Shown here piece by piece: positions 40,136-49,911 of a stretch of DNA of 62,062 bases. Source of the stretch: Entamoeba histolytica HM-1:IMSS (Eukaryota; Evosea; Mastigamoebida; Endamoebidae); the NCBI RefSeq assembly GCF_000208925.1, contig NW_001914909.1:1-62062 (forward strand), in the 5' to 3' direction. How positions within the stretch are numbered: the stretch's first letter is position 1; each line of letters begins with the position of its first letter. The position numbers and the translations under genes were made by a program. The notes under the pieces were generated by a model, which saw only the letters and a program-made list of their open reading frames with translations, searched no databases and had not been told where the DNA came from.

Positions 40136-40906
40136 TTTTTTTTTCAAATTATATAATGAATTATTCCATAATATTCCTCCAATATAAAATAAAAAAAGAT
40201 TTTTATTTCATGTAGAGATTTTCTTCTCTCGAACCGAAAATAACTCGTATTTTAACAAGTTTTTTCTTATTTAATCTTTTCTTTTATAATAAATAATATA
40301 ATTTATTAAAATTCTTACAACTTTTTTAAATACTTAAATAATTATAAATAATCATATCATATCTTCTAATGTTAGTATATATTTAATGGAGTTGTTGTGA
40401 ATTATTTAAATAATTAATAATATTTATAACACTCACTAATAACTAAAAATTAAATACACAAAAAAATATTCCTTTGATTATAAAGTACAATCAAAAAAAA
40501 TAAACTTTACTTCATTATTCATTTTATTCATAAACAAGTGAAATTTTTTTTATAATTCCATATTATATTCAAAATAAGAAAAAGAATATTTTTCTATAAA
40601 AAATCAACAAAAAATTCTATATTTGAGAAACATAATCAAGAAAATTCTTTGTTATTGTGAATTAATGACAATAAATCATTACTAAAATACAAATATCTGA
40701 ATCACAAAACTTTTTTGTTACTTCCTGTGTTAAGAATAGAAATTGAAATAAAAATAATTAAAAAATATCAGTGATTAAATTTAAGTTATGTATAACATTT
40801 TAAAGTGAAATTCAAATAAAAAGATATCTAAAAATAAAAGTAGGGTTACTAATAAGAAAAATCCCGAAAAATAAAAAGAATAAACAGGAAATTTTAAAAA
40901 GAAAAA

Positions 40907-40921
40907 CAACCCTGAGGGTTG
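40907..40921. promoter_or_regulatory. palindrome in TCTP promoter
   Basis: CAACCCTGAGGGTTG: 7-bp arms around a single central base, about 60-75 nt before the TCTP start and upstream of the TATA-like element. It could be a dimeric regulator site; no known site is matched. Confidence 0.35.
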
Positions 40922-40934
40922 GATAAAGGAAGGA

Positions 40935-40944
40935 AATATTTAAG
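40935..40944 (+). promoter_or_regulatory. TATA-like element of TCTP gene
   Basis: AAATATTTAAGG closely matches the Entamoeba TATA element (GTATTTAAAG/C). It lies about 40 nt before the ATG, as expected for very short 5' UTRs. Confidence 0.5.
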
Positions 40945-40981
40945 GAAAAAGGTCTTATAATAATCATTCAATTAGTCTGAA

Positions 40982-41494
40982 ATGATTGTATTTGCTGATA
41001 TCTTCACTGATGATGAAATGTTCTCTGATTCATTTAACCCAACTGTTGAGGGATGCATGTATGTCGTTAAGGCTAAATTTGTTGTTAAAAAAGAAGAAGA
41101 TTTTGGAATTGCTTGTAATGCTGATGAAGATGCAGAAGAAGGAGCTGCAGGAGAAGCTGGAGAAGCTAATGTTGAAAAGGTTATTGATGTTGTTGATAAT
41201 GCTCATTTAGTTGAACAAGCATTCACAAAGACTGAATATATGGCTCATATTAAAGGATATATGAAGAAAATGGCTGATTATCTTCAACAAAATCATCCAG
41301 AAAAACTTGATCAATTCAAAGTAGATGCTACTGCATTTGTTAAGAAAGTTATTGGAGCTTTCAAAGATTGTTCTTTCTATTCAGGAGAATCTTGCGATAC
41401 TGATAATGGTATGGTTGCAGTAGCTATGTATCATGATGGAGTTAATCCAACTTTCTATTTCTTCAAGGATGGACTTAAAGAAAACAAATACTAA
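40982..41494 (+). CDS. translationally controlled tumour protein (TCTP)
   Basis: A 170-residue protein of the usual TCTP length. It opens MIVFADIFTDDEMFSDSF, close to the family start MIIYRDLISHDEMFSD. The acidic flexible loop (NADEDAEEGAAGEAGEA) follows, then VVDNAHLVEQAFTKTEY (TCTP signature 1 region) and YFFKDGLKENKY at the C-terminus (signature 2 region, where the family has F-KxGL). TCTP is an abundant cytosolic protein linked to translation elongation, growth signalling and stress. Codon use is enriched in common codons and the upstream region has a TATA-like element, both fitting strong expression. No introns. Confidence 0.95.
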   Translation: MIVFADIFTDDEMFSDSFNPTVEGCMYVVKAKFVVKKEEDFGIACNADEDAEEGAAGEAGEANVEKVIDVVDNAHLVEQAFTKTEYMAHIKGYMKKMADYLQQNHPEKLDQFKVDATAFVKKVIGAFKDCSFYSGESCDTDNGMVAVAMYHDGVNPTFYFFKDGLKENKY

Positions 41495-41728
41495 TTAAGA
41501 TATTATTATTTGAATTTTAAATTTTTTTAACAATATATTAATATCTTAGTTTTCCTTTATATATAATAATAATAAAGAGTTATTAGAATTATTATTTAAT
41601 TTTTTGAAAGATGAATTAAAAATTGTTAGTGTCACTCCTTTATTACTTTTATAAAGTCTAATCATAATAATGCAACATCTAAATGCTTTTTTATTAAAAA
41701 GAACATAACTTAAATTTACTAAAAATTT

Positions 41729-42652
41729 TTAGTTAAATGTTATTTTTGAATAGCCAATATTCTCTAATGACTCATCATTATATGCAAAGATTTCATAACT
41801 TCCTGCTGGTAAATCAAAAATGCAGAAATGATCGTTACTGGTTTGGCAATATGGCTGGTTTTCTTCTACATTCATTTCTTGTGAGTTATAAACTGCAATA
41901 AAAGAGCAACTTTTGTCACTACAAAAAATAATTACTTCAAAAAGTCCATCCTCTTTTGGGTTGTAAGACCAAGACATATTGTTTAGGTTTGTATTTTTGG
42001 CAAGTGCTTTAATACCACCAAGCTTTTCTATAATTTTCATAGCATCATTAGATTTTTTCTCGTTTACTATTTTTTCTAATTCTTTAGCTTCTTCTGGAGT
42101 GTTTTCATTTGTTTCATTTGTTATCTCTTCTTGTTTTGGTTCATTTTGTTGTTGTATTGGTGTGTGTTTTTCTTTATCATTACTCTCTAAAACACTGAAT
42201 TGGTCCTTTGACTCTACTTCTTGGTCTTTACCCCTTGTTTTTGCACTAGAAATGTCTGCTAAAAGTTTCTCTTTTTCTTCATTTAAGAGAACAATCTTTT
42301 CTTCTAATTGATTGATTTTATTATTTAGTTCTGTTATCTTTTGGTTAGATTCTTCATTCATTTTTTGTTCTTTCTTGGTATATTCTTCACTCATTTCTTT
42401 AGTTTTGGCATCCATATTTTGTAAAGATTTAGTTAATTCAGTGACTTTGGTTTCATACTTCATACATAATTCATAATTGTAAATAGCGGCATTGTAATGA
42501 TTGTTTACCTCTTCTTGGAGAGTCACAAATTTATTTTTCCAGTAATTTACTTCTTCACATAAGTTTTTATTTTCCGTTACTAAATCTGGGACTTTTTCAA
42601 TTATGGTAATAATTCTGTTTTTCTCTTCTTCAAGACAAAAGGTGCTTGACAT
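41729..42652 (-). CDS. coiled-coil protein with C-terminal beta domain
   Basis: A 307-residue protein. Residues about 5-150 form a long coiled coil (NKINQLEEKIVLLNEEKEKL). Residues about 155-215 are acidic and Gln/Glu-rich. The last 85 residues look like a beta-sandwich (SWSYNPKEDGLFEVIIF, CSFIAVYNSQEMN, FCIFDLPAGSYEIFAYNDES), which resembles a small ligand- or starch-binding type module only loosely. No membrane segment or signal peptide. The function is unknown; an adaptor is the simplest guess. Confidence 0.7.
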   Translation of the reverse strand: MSSTFCLEEEKNRIITIIEKVPDLVTENKNLCEEVNYWKNKFVTLQEEVNNHYNAAIYNYELCMKYETKVTELTKSLQNMDAKTKEMSEEYTKKEQKMNEESNQKITELNNKINQLEEKIVLLNEEKEKLLADISSAKTRGKDQEVESKDQFSVLESNDKEKHTPIQQQNEPKQEEITNETNENTPEEAKELEKIVNEKKSNDAMKIIEKLGGIKALAKNTNLNNMSWSYNPKEDGLFEVIIFCSDKSCSFIAVYNSQEMNVEENQPYCQTSNDHFCIFDLPAGSYEIFAYNDESLENIGYSKITFN

Positions 42653-42767
42653 AAAGTAATACTTTTTAGATATTATAGTTTTTCAATAAATCTTTTAAAT
42701 TAGAGAAGTACTTAAAAAAAAAAATAAAGTTAAAATTGATAAACATCATTAAATAAAATTTTTCCAA

Positions 42768-45632
42768 TCAAAAAATGAAATTATTTTGGCTCATTGTTGA
42801 AAGCATTTCCTCATCAAAATATTTAGATGTATCAACATCATCAACTAATCCTTTTCTTCTTCTTGTTTTCATCATAAATTCTCTTGATAAATAAGGTTGA
42901 GGATTTGGTTGTAAATTTAATGGTTTAATTTCTTTGTCTAAAGGATCACCTGGAACATTTCCCCAGTGACTAAACCAACTTTGAACAAATGCCTGACCTC
43001 TACTAAATGTTCTAATATCTGTTTCAAATCCAAATATTTCTATTAATGGGATATTTCCATGAATTTGTTGGAATGGAGTGCCTTCAAGAGGTTGTTGTTG
43101 AATAATAAAACCACGCCTATCACTAATACTTTTAGTTATACCTTTAATTGCATTTTCTGGAGTAATAATTTCAACAACATAAATTGGTTCTAAAAGTTGT
43201 GGTGATGATAAAATAATTCCTGCATAAATTGATCTTCTTAATGCTTGAATAACTTGTTGTTCATCAACATTTCTTTCAAATTCAGCATCAATAATTCTTA
43301 CTCTACAATTTCTCATTTCTTCTTCACATAATGGTCCTGAGCTCATTGCCCATTTAAATCCAATACAACATGCTTCTTTCATTTCATTTATTTTTTCCCT
43401 TTTTTCTTCTTCTAAAATATCATTTAATAATACATTTGGAATTTTTTCTTCTGGTCCAATACAAAGAAGAGATTTTGATGCAAGAATATCCCATTGATAC
43501 TTCTTATATAATATTTCATCTCTTCCTTTCTCTTCTTTTAATTCTCCTTTTTCTATTCCTTTAATTGTATTTTCATCTAATGGATCAATAATAACAGCAA
43601 TTCTATTTCTATGATTTGTTGAAAGTGCAACACTTTTCATTTGAGACAAACATGACACTGTTTCATTAAAAATTACACATGGATCACTAACTTTAATTTC
43701 TATTGGTGTAAACATATTTCTTACATCTCTTAATATACAATCTAAATACATTTCTCCATATCCTGTTATTATATATTCTCCACTATCTTCACATTTTACC
43801 ATTGAACCTGGATAACTTTGTGTTACTTTTGAAAGAGATTCTATCATTATTTCTTTTTCTGATGGTTTTAATGGTTCAATTGCAACTTTAATATATGGTG
43901 TTGGTATTTCAATATTTCTAATGTGTTGAATTTCTGTTAAACTTTTATCTACAACTGTCCCATTTTTACTAATAATTTGATTAATTCCTGTTACAATACA
44001 AATATTTCCTGCTGGTATTCCTTGTCTCATTGGTACTTTGTATTGTGCCATATCGAGTTGAACACTTAAAACTTCTTCAATTCTCATGTCTTCTGTATTT
44101 GTTTCTGAATAATTATTTCCTAATACTCTAACACTATCTCCTTCATGAATAGTTCCACTATACACTTTACAAACTCCAATCATTTCTGAACTTCTTGTAT
44201 TTGGTAATAATCGAATAATACTCATAACTAATGGTCCATTTCTATCACATTTTTTAATGATATCTTTCATTTCTATCTTATCATTTGAAAGTTTTGTTAT
44301 TACTTTTTGTGCTGCTTCTTTAGGAGTCATTAGTTCTTGAAGAGTATCTCCAAATCCTGTTAAATTTCTTTCTCCAAAGAATTTATAAAATACTGTTCTT
44401 AATAATGGAATAAAATTTAGTTCACTTTCATTCCCTTCCAGTCTAATATTAAAATTCTTTAATCCTTGTTTTAATTCTTTCCCTTCTTTAGAAACACACA
44501 TTCCAACAATTTTATAAATTGGTTCTAATATAAATTCAACAAATGTCCTCTTTTCATTTCCTTTTATTCTTTTAAATGTATGTGTTTGATGGTCAAACCA
44601 TTTATCACCCCACATATTTTGACCAAATATTTGACTATCAAATCCAATTGCACCACGAATTCGTTGTTCTAATGTTCCTTTTGTTGTTTTTGGAATATAT
44701 TTTTCTGAAAAACTATTTAATGAAAAGAGACATCCAAATATTGATGATTCAAATAAAACAGTATTATTTTCTGGTGATATTAATTTCATTTGATATTTAT
44801 GTAATATTTCATTAACTTCACAAATAATATTTCTTATTTTACAATAACTATCTTCTGGAGGTAATTTTAAATCAATGATTAGTCTATCTATTTTGGTTAT
44901 AACAACAATTAATGGAAGATGTTGTTGTGCTACTATTTCAATTAAATGTTTTGTTGTTAATAAAACACCTTCAGCACAATCAATTGTGATAATAACATTA
45001 TCGGCTAATGAAAGACCAACAATAACTTCATCAATAAAATCTGAATGTCCAGGAGTATCAATGATATTACATAAATAATATCCATTTTTCTTTGAAGGAA
45101 TACATAAACTTATTTGACTAGATTTAATTGATATTTTTAATTCTTGTTCATCATTTCTTATATCCATATAATTTGTTGTTATTTTATCAACATCAATACT
45201 TTTATCATGTGAATATCTAAATAATAAATCAATCAGTTGTGTTTTCCCATGATGTAATGATCCTATTACTGCAATATTTCTAATCTTATCTATATTATTC
45301 ATTTGTTCTGAAATATATTCAAAATCATATTTACTTGTTGGATTTGTTTTATATTCTCTTTGTATTTTCTTATTTTTCTCTACTGGTATTATACCTTCTG
45401 TAATGCTTTGTTCATCTTCATTTCTATATAATACTTCAACATCACTACCATAAATTTCTTCTGCTGTTTGATAATATTGTTTATCTTCATGTAAAACAAT
45501 TTGGTTTTTTCTATCTTCATTCCTGTTCAATTCATCTTCATTATTATTATCCATATCATCCTCATGAGGTTGTTCTTCTATAACTTGGTCATTCCCAATG
45601 TAATTCCCAAATTCATCAAACTGGTCATCCAT
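42768..45632 (-). CDS. U5 snRNP GTPase Snu114 (EFTUD2)
   Basis: A 954-residue EF-2-like GTPase of the spliceosome, active in the nucleus in unwinding U4/U6 and in disassembly with Brr2 and Prp8. An acidic N-terminal extension (DDQFDEFGNYIGNDQ) is diagnostic of Snu114 against EF-2. G1 is GSLHHGKT (124-131), G3 DTPGHSDF (192-199), G4 TKID near 246 (NKID in most members). Domains II-V follow; the C-terminus reads QAFVQSWFSHWGNVPGDPLD, close to Snu114. Length matches the family (about 970). The neighbouring Prp28 gene (53-55 kb) is also a U5 factor. Confidence 0.95.
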   Translation of the reverse strand: MDDQFDEFGNYIGNDQVIEEQPHEDDMDNNNEDELNRNEDRKNQIVLHEDKQYYQTAEEIYGSDVEVLYRNEDEQSITEGIIPVEKNKKIQREYKTNPTSKYDFEYISEQMNNIDKIRNIAVIGSLHHGKTQLIDLLFRYSHDKSIDVDKITTNYMDIRNDEQELKISIKSSQISLCIPSKKNGYYLCNIIDTPGHSDFIDEVIVGLSLADNVIITIDCAEGVLLTTKHLIEIVAQQHLPLIVVITKIDRLIIDLKLPPEDSYCKIRNIICEVNEILHKYQMKLISPENNTVLFESSIFGCLFSLNSFSEKYIPKTTKGTLEQRIRGAIGFDSQIFGQNMWGDKWFDHQTHTFKRIKGNEKRTFVEFILEPIYKIVGMCVSKEGKELKQGLKNFNIRLEGNESELNFIPLLRTVFYKFFGERNLTGFGDTLQELMTPKEAAQKVITKLSNDKIEMKDIIKKCDRNGPLVMSIIRLLPNTRSSEMIGVCKVYSGTIHEGDSVRVLGNNYSETNTEDMRIEEVLSVQLDMAQYKVPMRQGIPAGNICIVTGINQIISKNGTVVDKSLTEIQHIRNIEIPTPYIKVAIEPLKPSEKEIMIESLSKVTQSYPGSMVKCEDSGEYIITGYGEMYLDCILRDVRNMFTPIEIKVSDPCVIFNETVSCLSQMKSVALSTNHRNRIAVIIDPLDENTIKGIEKGELKEEKGRDEILYKKYQWDILASKSLLCIGPEEKIPNVLLNDILEEEKREKINEMKEACCIGFKWAMSSGPLCEEEMRNCRVRIIDAEFERNVDEQQVIQALRRSIYAGIILSSPQLLEPIYVVEIITPENAIKGITKSISDRRGFIIQQQPLEGTPFQQIHGNIPLIEIFGFETDIRTFSRGQAFVQSWFSHWGNVPGDPLDKEIKPLNLQPNPQPYLSREFMMKTRRRKGLVDDVDTSKYFDEEMLSTMSQNNFIF

Positions 45633-45773
45633 TGTTTTTTTTTCTTTTTAGTTTTTCTTTGTTTTTTTTTTATCATTAGTGAATTATTAATTCTTTAATT
45701 TATTAATTATTTAATTTATTACAAATCAAACTACCTCGAAAATTGACTTTGAAACTATGCATTTTCTATTTCT

Positions 45774-46712
45774 ATGTCTTCTTTGTTCCTCAACCAAGAA
45801 GTCACTTGGTCTATTCGTCCTTACAAACAATACCTCTGCACTATAATCTCTTCTCAAACCATTCATCTTTCACAAAAAATAATTAAAACAAATGGAATTA
45901 CTGGAACTATTATTCGAAATGGAAGATGTATTAGAAAAGGAAGAACAAGACAAAGAGATGTTGTACAAATTAAAACCTCTACTGAAACATCATATTGGGT
46001 TATAAGTAAATTAGTCCCTCTTTCAACAAAAGACATAACTACAATACCTAGAATTTATTCATTAAATGACCTTTCCATTAAAATTAAAAACTTACCAAAA
46101 CCAATAACCTCTAGTTCAGAAAAGAAGCTTATAAAATCAAACTCTCTTCCTTTATTTTTTCTGAAAAATAAAAAAATTCCAATTGACTCACAACTTCTTA
46201 CAGATATATTTAAGTCAGGTACTTCTCTTCAAAACCTTTGTTCAATAACAAATGAATGTCTATCTCCTCTTACTCGTGGATTATCTCAAATTAATACTTT
46301 TAATGAATCAGAAGTAATTGGATATTTCAACCATTTATGTTTAAAAGCAAAAGACTTTTATGAGAATGGGGATGTAGTTGAAATGGTCGTTCGAATAAGT
46401 TTTATTTATTCTCAAATTCTTACTTTATGGGAAGTAAAAACTAATCTATTTGGATGGAATATCATCATTAAACATTATTGTAATCAAATAGAACAATTAT
46501 TTCCTTTATTAAAAATAATTGCATCTTCTCCTTTACTTCAACACTTTGAACTTGTTAGAAGGTCTTTTCATCTTGAATTGAAATTAGATGATCTTTTATC
46601 TGATTCAAGACAAGTCTTAAAAGAATCTCGCTTGTTTGTTTGGAATGAAAAAACAAGAGAGCATTGGATTTCTTATGAGAAATTAAACACCACACCCCTT
46701 CAACCAATGTAA
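45774..46712 (+). CDS. hypothetical protein
   Basis: A 312-residue protein with no domain that I recognise. It starts at the ATG at 45774, about 140 nt from the divergent Snu114 start. The first 90 residues are basic with a strand-rich look (GITGTIIRNGRCIRKGRTRQRD, VVQIKTSTETSYWVISK). The C-terminal 170 residues are helical (FNHLCLKAKDFYENGDVVEMV) without coiled coil. No signal peptide or membrane segment. Codon use and length argue for a real gene. Homology searching would be needed to place it. Confidence 0.72.
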   Translation: MSSLFLNQEVTWSIRPYKQYLCTIISSQTIHLSQKIIKTNGITGTIIRNGRCIRKGRTRQRDVVQIKTSTETSYWVISKLVPLSTKDITTIPRIYSLNDLSIKIKNLPKPITSSSEKKLIKSNSLPLFFLKNKKIPIDSQLLTDIFKSGTSLQNLCSITNECLSPLTRGLSQINTFNESEVIGYFNHLCLKAKDFYENGDVVEMVVRISFIYSQILTLWEVKTNLFGWNIIIKHYCNQIEQLFPLLKIIASSPLLQHFELVRRSFHLELKLDDLLSDSRQVLKESRLFVWNEKTREHWISYEKLNTTPLQPM

Positions 46713-47551
46713 TTTAGATGTTCATTTTTATTTAATGTGCTGTCTAAAACAATTGTTATTATTTCATTTCTAAATGTGTCAAATGAAATATTCTAATAAG
46801 TGTACAGCTAATTTGAATGAGTTCTAATATGTCTTACCATTTACAAAATAAATAAACAATTTCTACAATTGATAATAATTTAATAAGTAATGATAAATCA
46901 AACACTTGACATTTATCTTTTTATTGAATGTAATGAATAACTTTAATTTCAAAAATAATAATAATAACATTTTTTTTTTGTGAAAATTTAGTGATAAATT
47001 TATTTTGTGTTTTAACTATCTTAATTGATTCTTTATCTTCCATAGTTTGTAGTATTTCATATATAGGTTCTCTTGATTTAATTTCTTCTTTCATAGAGAA
47101 ATATTCAATTTGTTAAACAGACAATAAATGTCTTGTTATTATAATATTCTCAAATATAACTAAACCTTTTCAGAATAGCTTCATATGACTTTTCAAGTCA
47201 TAACAATAACAAAACTAATGTTTGTTATTATTTATAATTTTGTTTATTGCTTGAGCAACAAGAGAACTAAGTTTCTTTCTTGTAAAAGAGTTAGATAATA
47301 AAGAAAAATATGTAACAATAGTGATAATGAAGAATTTCTGATATTTTTCAAAGAATAAATATTTTCTTTGAGAGAGAATTAAGGTATTTTTATTTTTATA
47401 AATACAAGAAGAAAATAATGTTTGATTTATTTTTAAAGTAATAATACTAAATTTATCAAATGACAGCAAATGTATCTCTCCATGACAAAAACAATTTAAT
47501 TTTTGACTAAACAAAAAACAAGAATGACTTTCTCTTTTAATAAAGAATCAA
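46713..47551. other. long intergenic with decayed minus-strand frames
   Basis: 839 bp between convergent calls. A minus-strand ATG frame at 46921-47094 (57 residues, MKEEIKSREPIYEILQ, then SIKIVKTQNKFITKF) and a TTG-started frame at 47215-47514 look partly coding. They lack complete starts, domains or linking introns, so they may be relics of one gene. Otherwise nothing is recognised. Confidence 0.4.
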
Positions 47552-47728
47552 TTATAAATACATTTTATTAATAGAGACATTCATAGTGTCTGTATTTGAT
47601 GGAACAAATAAAGGGCTAAATTGAGCTTTAAGAGATTGAAGAAGTACTTGTTCAAATTCATTTAATTGTCTTTTAATTTCTTCTTCTGCATTAGTAACAT
47701 TTGAATCGCAACTCTTTTCGTTTTTCAT
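47552..47728 (-). CDS. possible small helical protein
   Basis: A 58-residue frame starting at ATG 47728: MKNEKSCDSNVTNAEEEIKR, then QLNEFEQVLLQSLKAQFSP. It looks like one amphipathic helix with a disordered end. The frame is open further upstream to 47863 (no ATG there). Whether it is a real gene or the last exon of a longer one is unclear; there is no domain. Confidence 0.3.
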   Translation of the reverse strand: MKNEKSCDSNVTNAEEEIKRQLNEFEQVLLQSLKAQFSPLFVPSNTDTMNVSINKMYL

Positions 47729-47953
47729 TGTCAGACTAGGTGATATGGTTTTATGAGATGAACGATATAAATTTAAAGTATGACAGAATTTGTTTTGGTA
47801 ATTCTTCTTCTGAACTTTTTCTATTTTTTTGCTGGAGTTTTTGATTTGAATGAAACTCAACAAAAATATATTTTTGTAAATTATTGTTATATATTACAAA
47901 AATAAAATACAAAAATCTAAAAAATCGACGGAATAAACAGAAATATAAATTAA

Positions 47954-48193
47954 ATGACTATCACATCAATTGTTATTTGTCTTTTCATATCACTAACATT
48001 AGGTAAACCTGTTTTTGTAGAAGTAAAAGAAAATGAAATCACAAGAGAAGTACTTCCAGGAATGATCTTCCTTCCTCTTTTTGTATTAGCAACGGTTCTA
48101 TTCATTGTTATTCGTACAACATTTCAAGCAATTCGTGATCGAAGAAAAAGACCATTAAACAGTGCTGAAGTGGTTGAACAAATGACATTTTAA
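47954..48193 (+). CDS. small signal-peptide plus membrane-anchor protein
   Basis: A 79-residue protein with cleavable-looking signal (MTITSIVICLFISLTLGKP), a short acidic lumenal part (VFVEVKENEITREVLPG), one membrane helix (MIFLPLFVLATVLFIVI) and a basic cytoplasmic tail (RDRRKRPLNSAEVVEQMTF). Such mini type I proteins can be subunits or regulators of membrane complexes; no homologue is recognised. The next gene (Rrp6) follows 85 bp away on the same strand. The ATG and spacing are typical of this window. Confidence 0.75.
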   Translation: MTITSIVICLFISLTLGKPVFVEVKENEITREVLPGMIFLPLFVLATVLFIVIRTTFQAIRDRRKRPLNSAEVVEQMTF

Positions 48194-48229
48194 TTGATTT
48201 TTGTTATTAAAATCAAATTTTTATAACGC

Positions 48230-48247
48230 AAACAAGGGTTTTAATTA
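48230..48247 (+). promoter_or_regulatory. AAGGGTTTT promoter motif before Rrp6
   Basis: AACAAGGGTTTTAATTAA about 35-45 nt before the ATG at 48278. It is one of the recurring GGGTTTT motif copies. Confidence 0.35.
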
Positions 48248-48277
48248 AAAAAAACTAATAAAACATAAAATAAGCCA

Positions 48278-49831
48278 ATGAAAAAACAATCAGAAATTGT
48301 TGATTCATTTTGTGAAAGTATTAAAAAATATGCTGTTGAGACTGCTCGTTCAACAAAGTCATTTGCAACAGGAAATAGATATATTGAAATGATGTCATAT
48401 AAAGAATTTAGTCAATCTGTTGACACTGCACTAAATGAAATTAATCAAACATTAAAAATGTTTAATGACATTCATCCTAAACTTCATAGTAAACTAACTA
48501 ATAATGAGAAAGAACGTCCAAATGATATTGATGTTGTGACTCATGTAGTTGATTTTTTACTTGAAGCTGTTGAGATAGAAGAAACCTTAGAATTAACAAA
48601 AAATCAGTTTGATGATAAGCCACTAGTTATAAACAAACCACAATTAAATTTTACTGATAAACCAGATAATTTTAGTGTTGAATATAAACCAAAATGTATT
48701 AAAAAGTATCATTCAAAATATCCTGTTGATGCACAACCTCATCCTTATATTAATGAAATTCATGAATTAAAACAAATGGATTGGCAATTAGAAAAATGTA
48801 CTCCACAACCTCCTTTATCATTTGAGAAAACACCATTGATTTATGTTAACACATTAGAACTTCTTCAAGAAATGATTGTATCATTAAATCATGTCAATCA
48901 ATTTGCTGTTGATGTAGAACATCATAGTGAACATTCTTATTATGGATTTGTATGTTTATTACAAATTAGTACACGATCAAGTGATTATATTATTGATACA
49001 ATTACATTAAGAGATTCAATAACATTATTAAATGATCCTTTTACAAACCCAAATATTGAGAAAGTATTTCATGGATGTGATTTTGATATGATTTGGTTAT
49101 CATATAACTTTGGTCTATATGTTGTAAATTGTATTGATTCAGGTCAATGTGCACGAGCATTAAAATTACAACATTTTTCATTAAAATATCTTTTACAAAA
49201 ATATTGTAATGTAGATGCTGATAAGAAATATCAATTAGCTGATTGGAGATTGCGTCCATTAACAAAAGAAATGATTGAATATGCAAGAGGAGATACTCAT
49301 TATCTTCTTTATATTATTGATCAATTAAGAAATGAATGTATTGATGCTGGTGTATTAGAAGAAGTATTAAATAAATCAAATGAACTATGTCTTCGTCTAT
49401 TTAGACCTACAGTTTGTTCAGATGATGTTATAGAACGAGTGGCAAGAAGAAGTTGGATTAAAAAGACTCAATTTGATACATTTAAAAAACTTTATTTATT
49501 AAGAGATAAAATAGCAAGAATTGAAGATGAAAGTCCAGAAGCAGTAATTAACATGACAATGCTATCAAATATTGTTAATGAACTTCCAACTGATTTAGAG
49601 AAATTAAGATTATGTTGTTTACCAAAAGTACCTTATTTTGTTGAGATGCATGCATCTGAATTTATTCTTTTAACTAAACAAGAACACCAAATCAAATTAA
49701 ATCAGTTACAACAAATTCAAACAAATGAAACGATATTATCTGATACTGTTAAATTTGTTCAATCAACTTTAGGAAAAAATTATAAACAAACAGTAATTAG
49801 AACTGATAAACACTTTGAAGATATCATTTAA
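48278..49831 (+). CDS. exosome 3'-5' exonuclease Rrp6 (EXOSC10)
   Basis: A 517-residue DEDDy exonuclease. The N-terminal region resembles PMC2NT (the Rrp47/Mpp6-binding part). The catalytic residues are D212 and E214 (FAVDVEHHS), D270 (HGCDFDMIWL), and Y335 with D339 (EYARGDTHYLL). DWRLRPLTKEMIEYARGDTH is strongly Rrp6. An HRDC-like helical region follows. It trims and degrades rRNA, snRNA and aberrant transcripts in the nucleus as part of the exosome. The frame is complete at about 500-plus residues, shorter than human EXOSC10 (885), mainly in the tail. Confidence 0.95.
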   Translation: MKKQSEIVDSFCESIKKYAVETARSTKSFATGNRYIEMMSYKEFSQSVDTALNEINQTLKMFNDIHPKLHSKLTNNEKERPNDIDVVTHVVDFLLEAVEIEETLELTKNQFDDKPLVINKPQLNFTDKPDNFSVEYKPKCIKKYHSKYPVDAQPHPYINEIHELKQMDWQLEKCTPQPPLSFEKTPLIYVNTLELLQEMIVSLNHVNQFAVDVEHHSEHSYYGFVCLLQISTRSSDYIIDTITLRDSITLLNDPFTNPNIEKVFHGCDFDMIWLSYNFGLYVVNCIDSGQCARALKLQHFSLKYLLQKYCNVDADKKYQLADWRLRPLTKEMIEYARGDTHYLLYIIDQLRNECIDAGVLEEVLNKSNELCLRLFRPTVCSDDVIERVARRSWIKKTQFDTFKKLYLLRDKIARIEDESPEAVINMTMLSNIVNELPTDLEKLRLCCLPKVPYFVEMHASEFILLTKQEHQIKLNQLQQIQTNETILSDTVKFVQSTLGKNYKQTVIRTDKHFEDII

Positions 49832-49911
49832 TTCTTTCATTGCTTTTTATTATTTTTGTTTTATGTTAATATTATAAAATATAAATTTAGGTTCATCCAA
49901 AAAACATTGTT

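Larger units (their letters stand above)
40136..40981. other. divergent intergenic region before TCTP
   Basis: About 850 bp between divergent genes, unusually long for this window. It is A-rich with no coding frame. The last 80 bp hold the palindrome and TATA-like element of the TCTP promoter. A long 5' region suits a highly transcribed gene; that is inference. Confidence 0.5.

Noticed and set aside
47780..47905. 41-residue plus-strand frame with signal-like start
   Set aside because: It overlaps a minus-strand coding-like frame and lies too near the next start. There is no evidence beyond a hydrophobic stretch.
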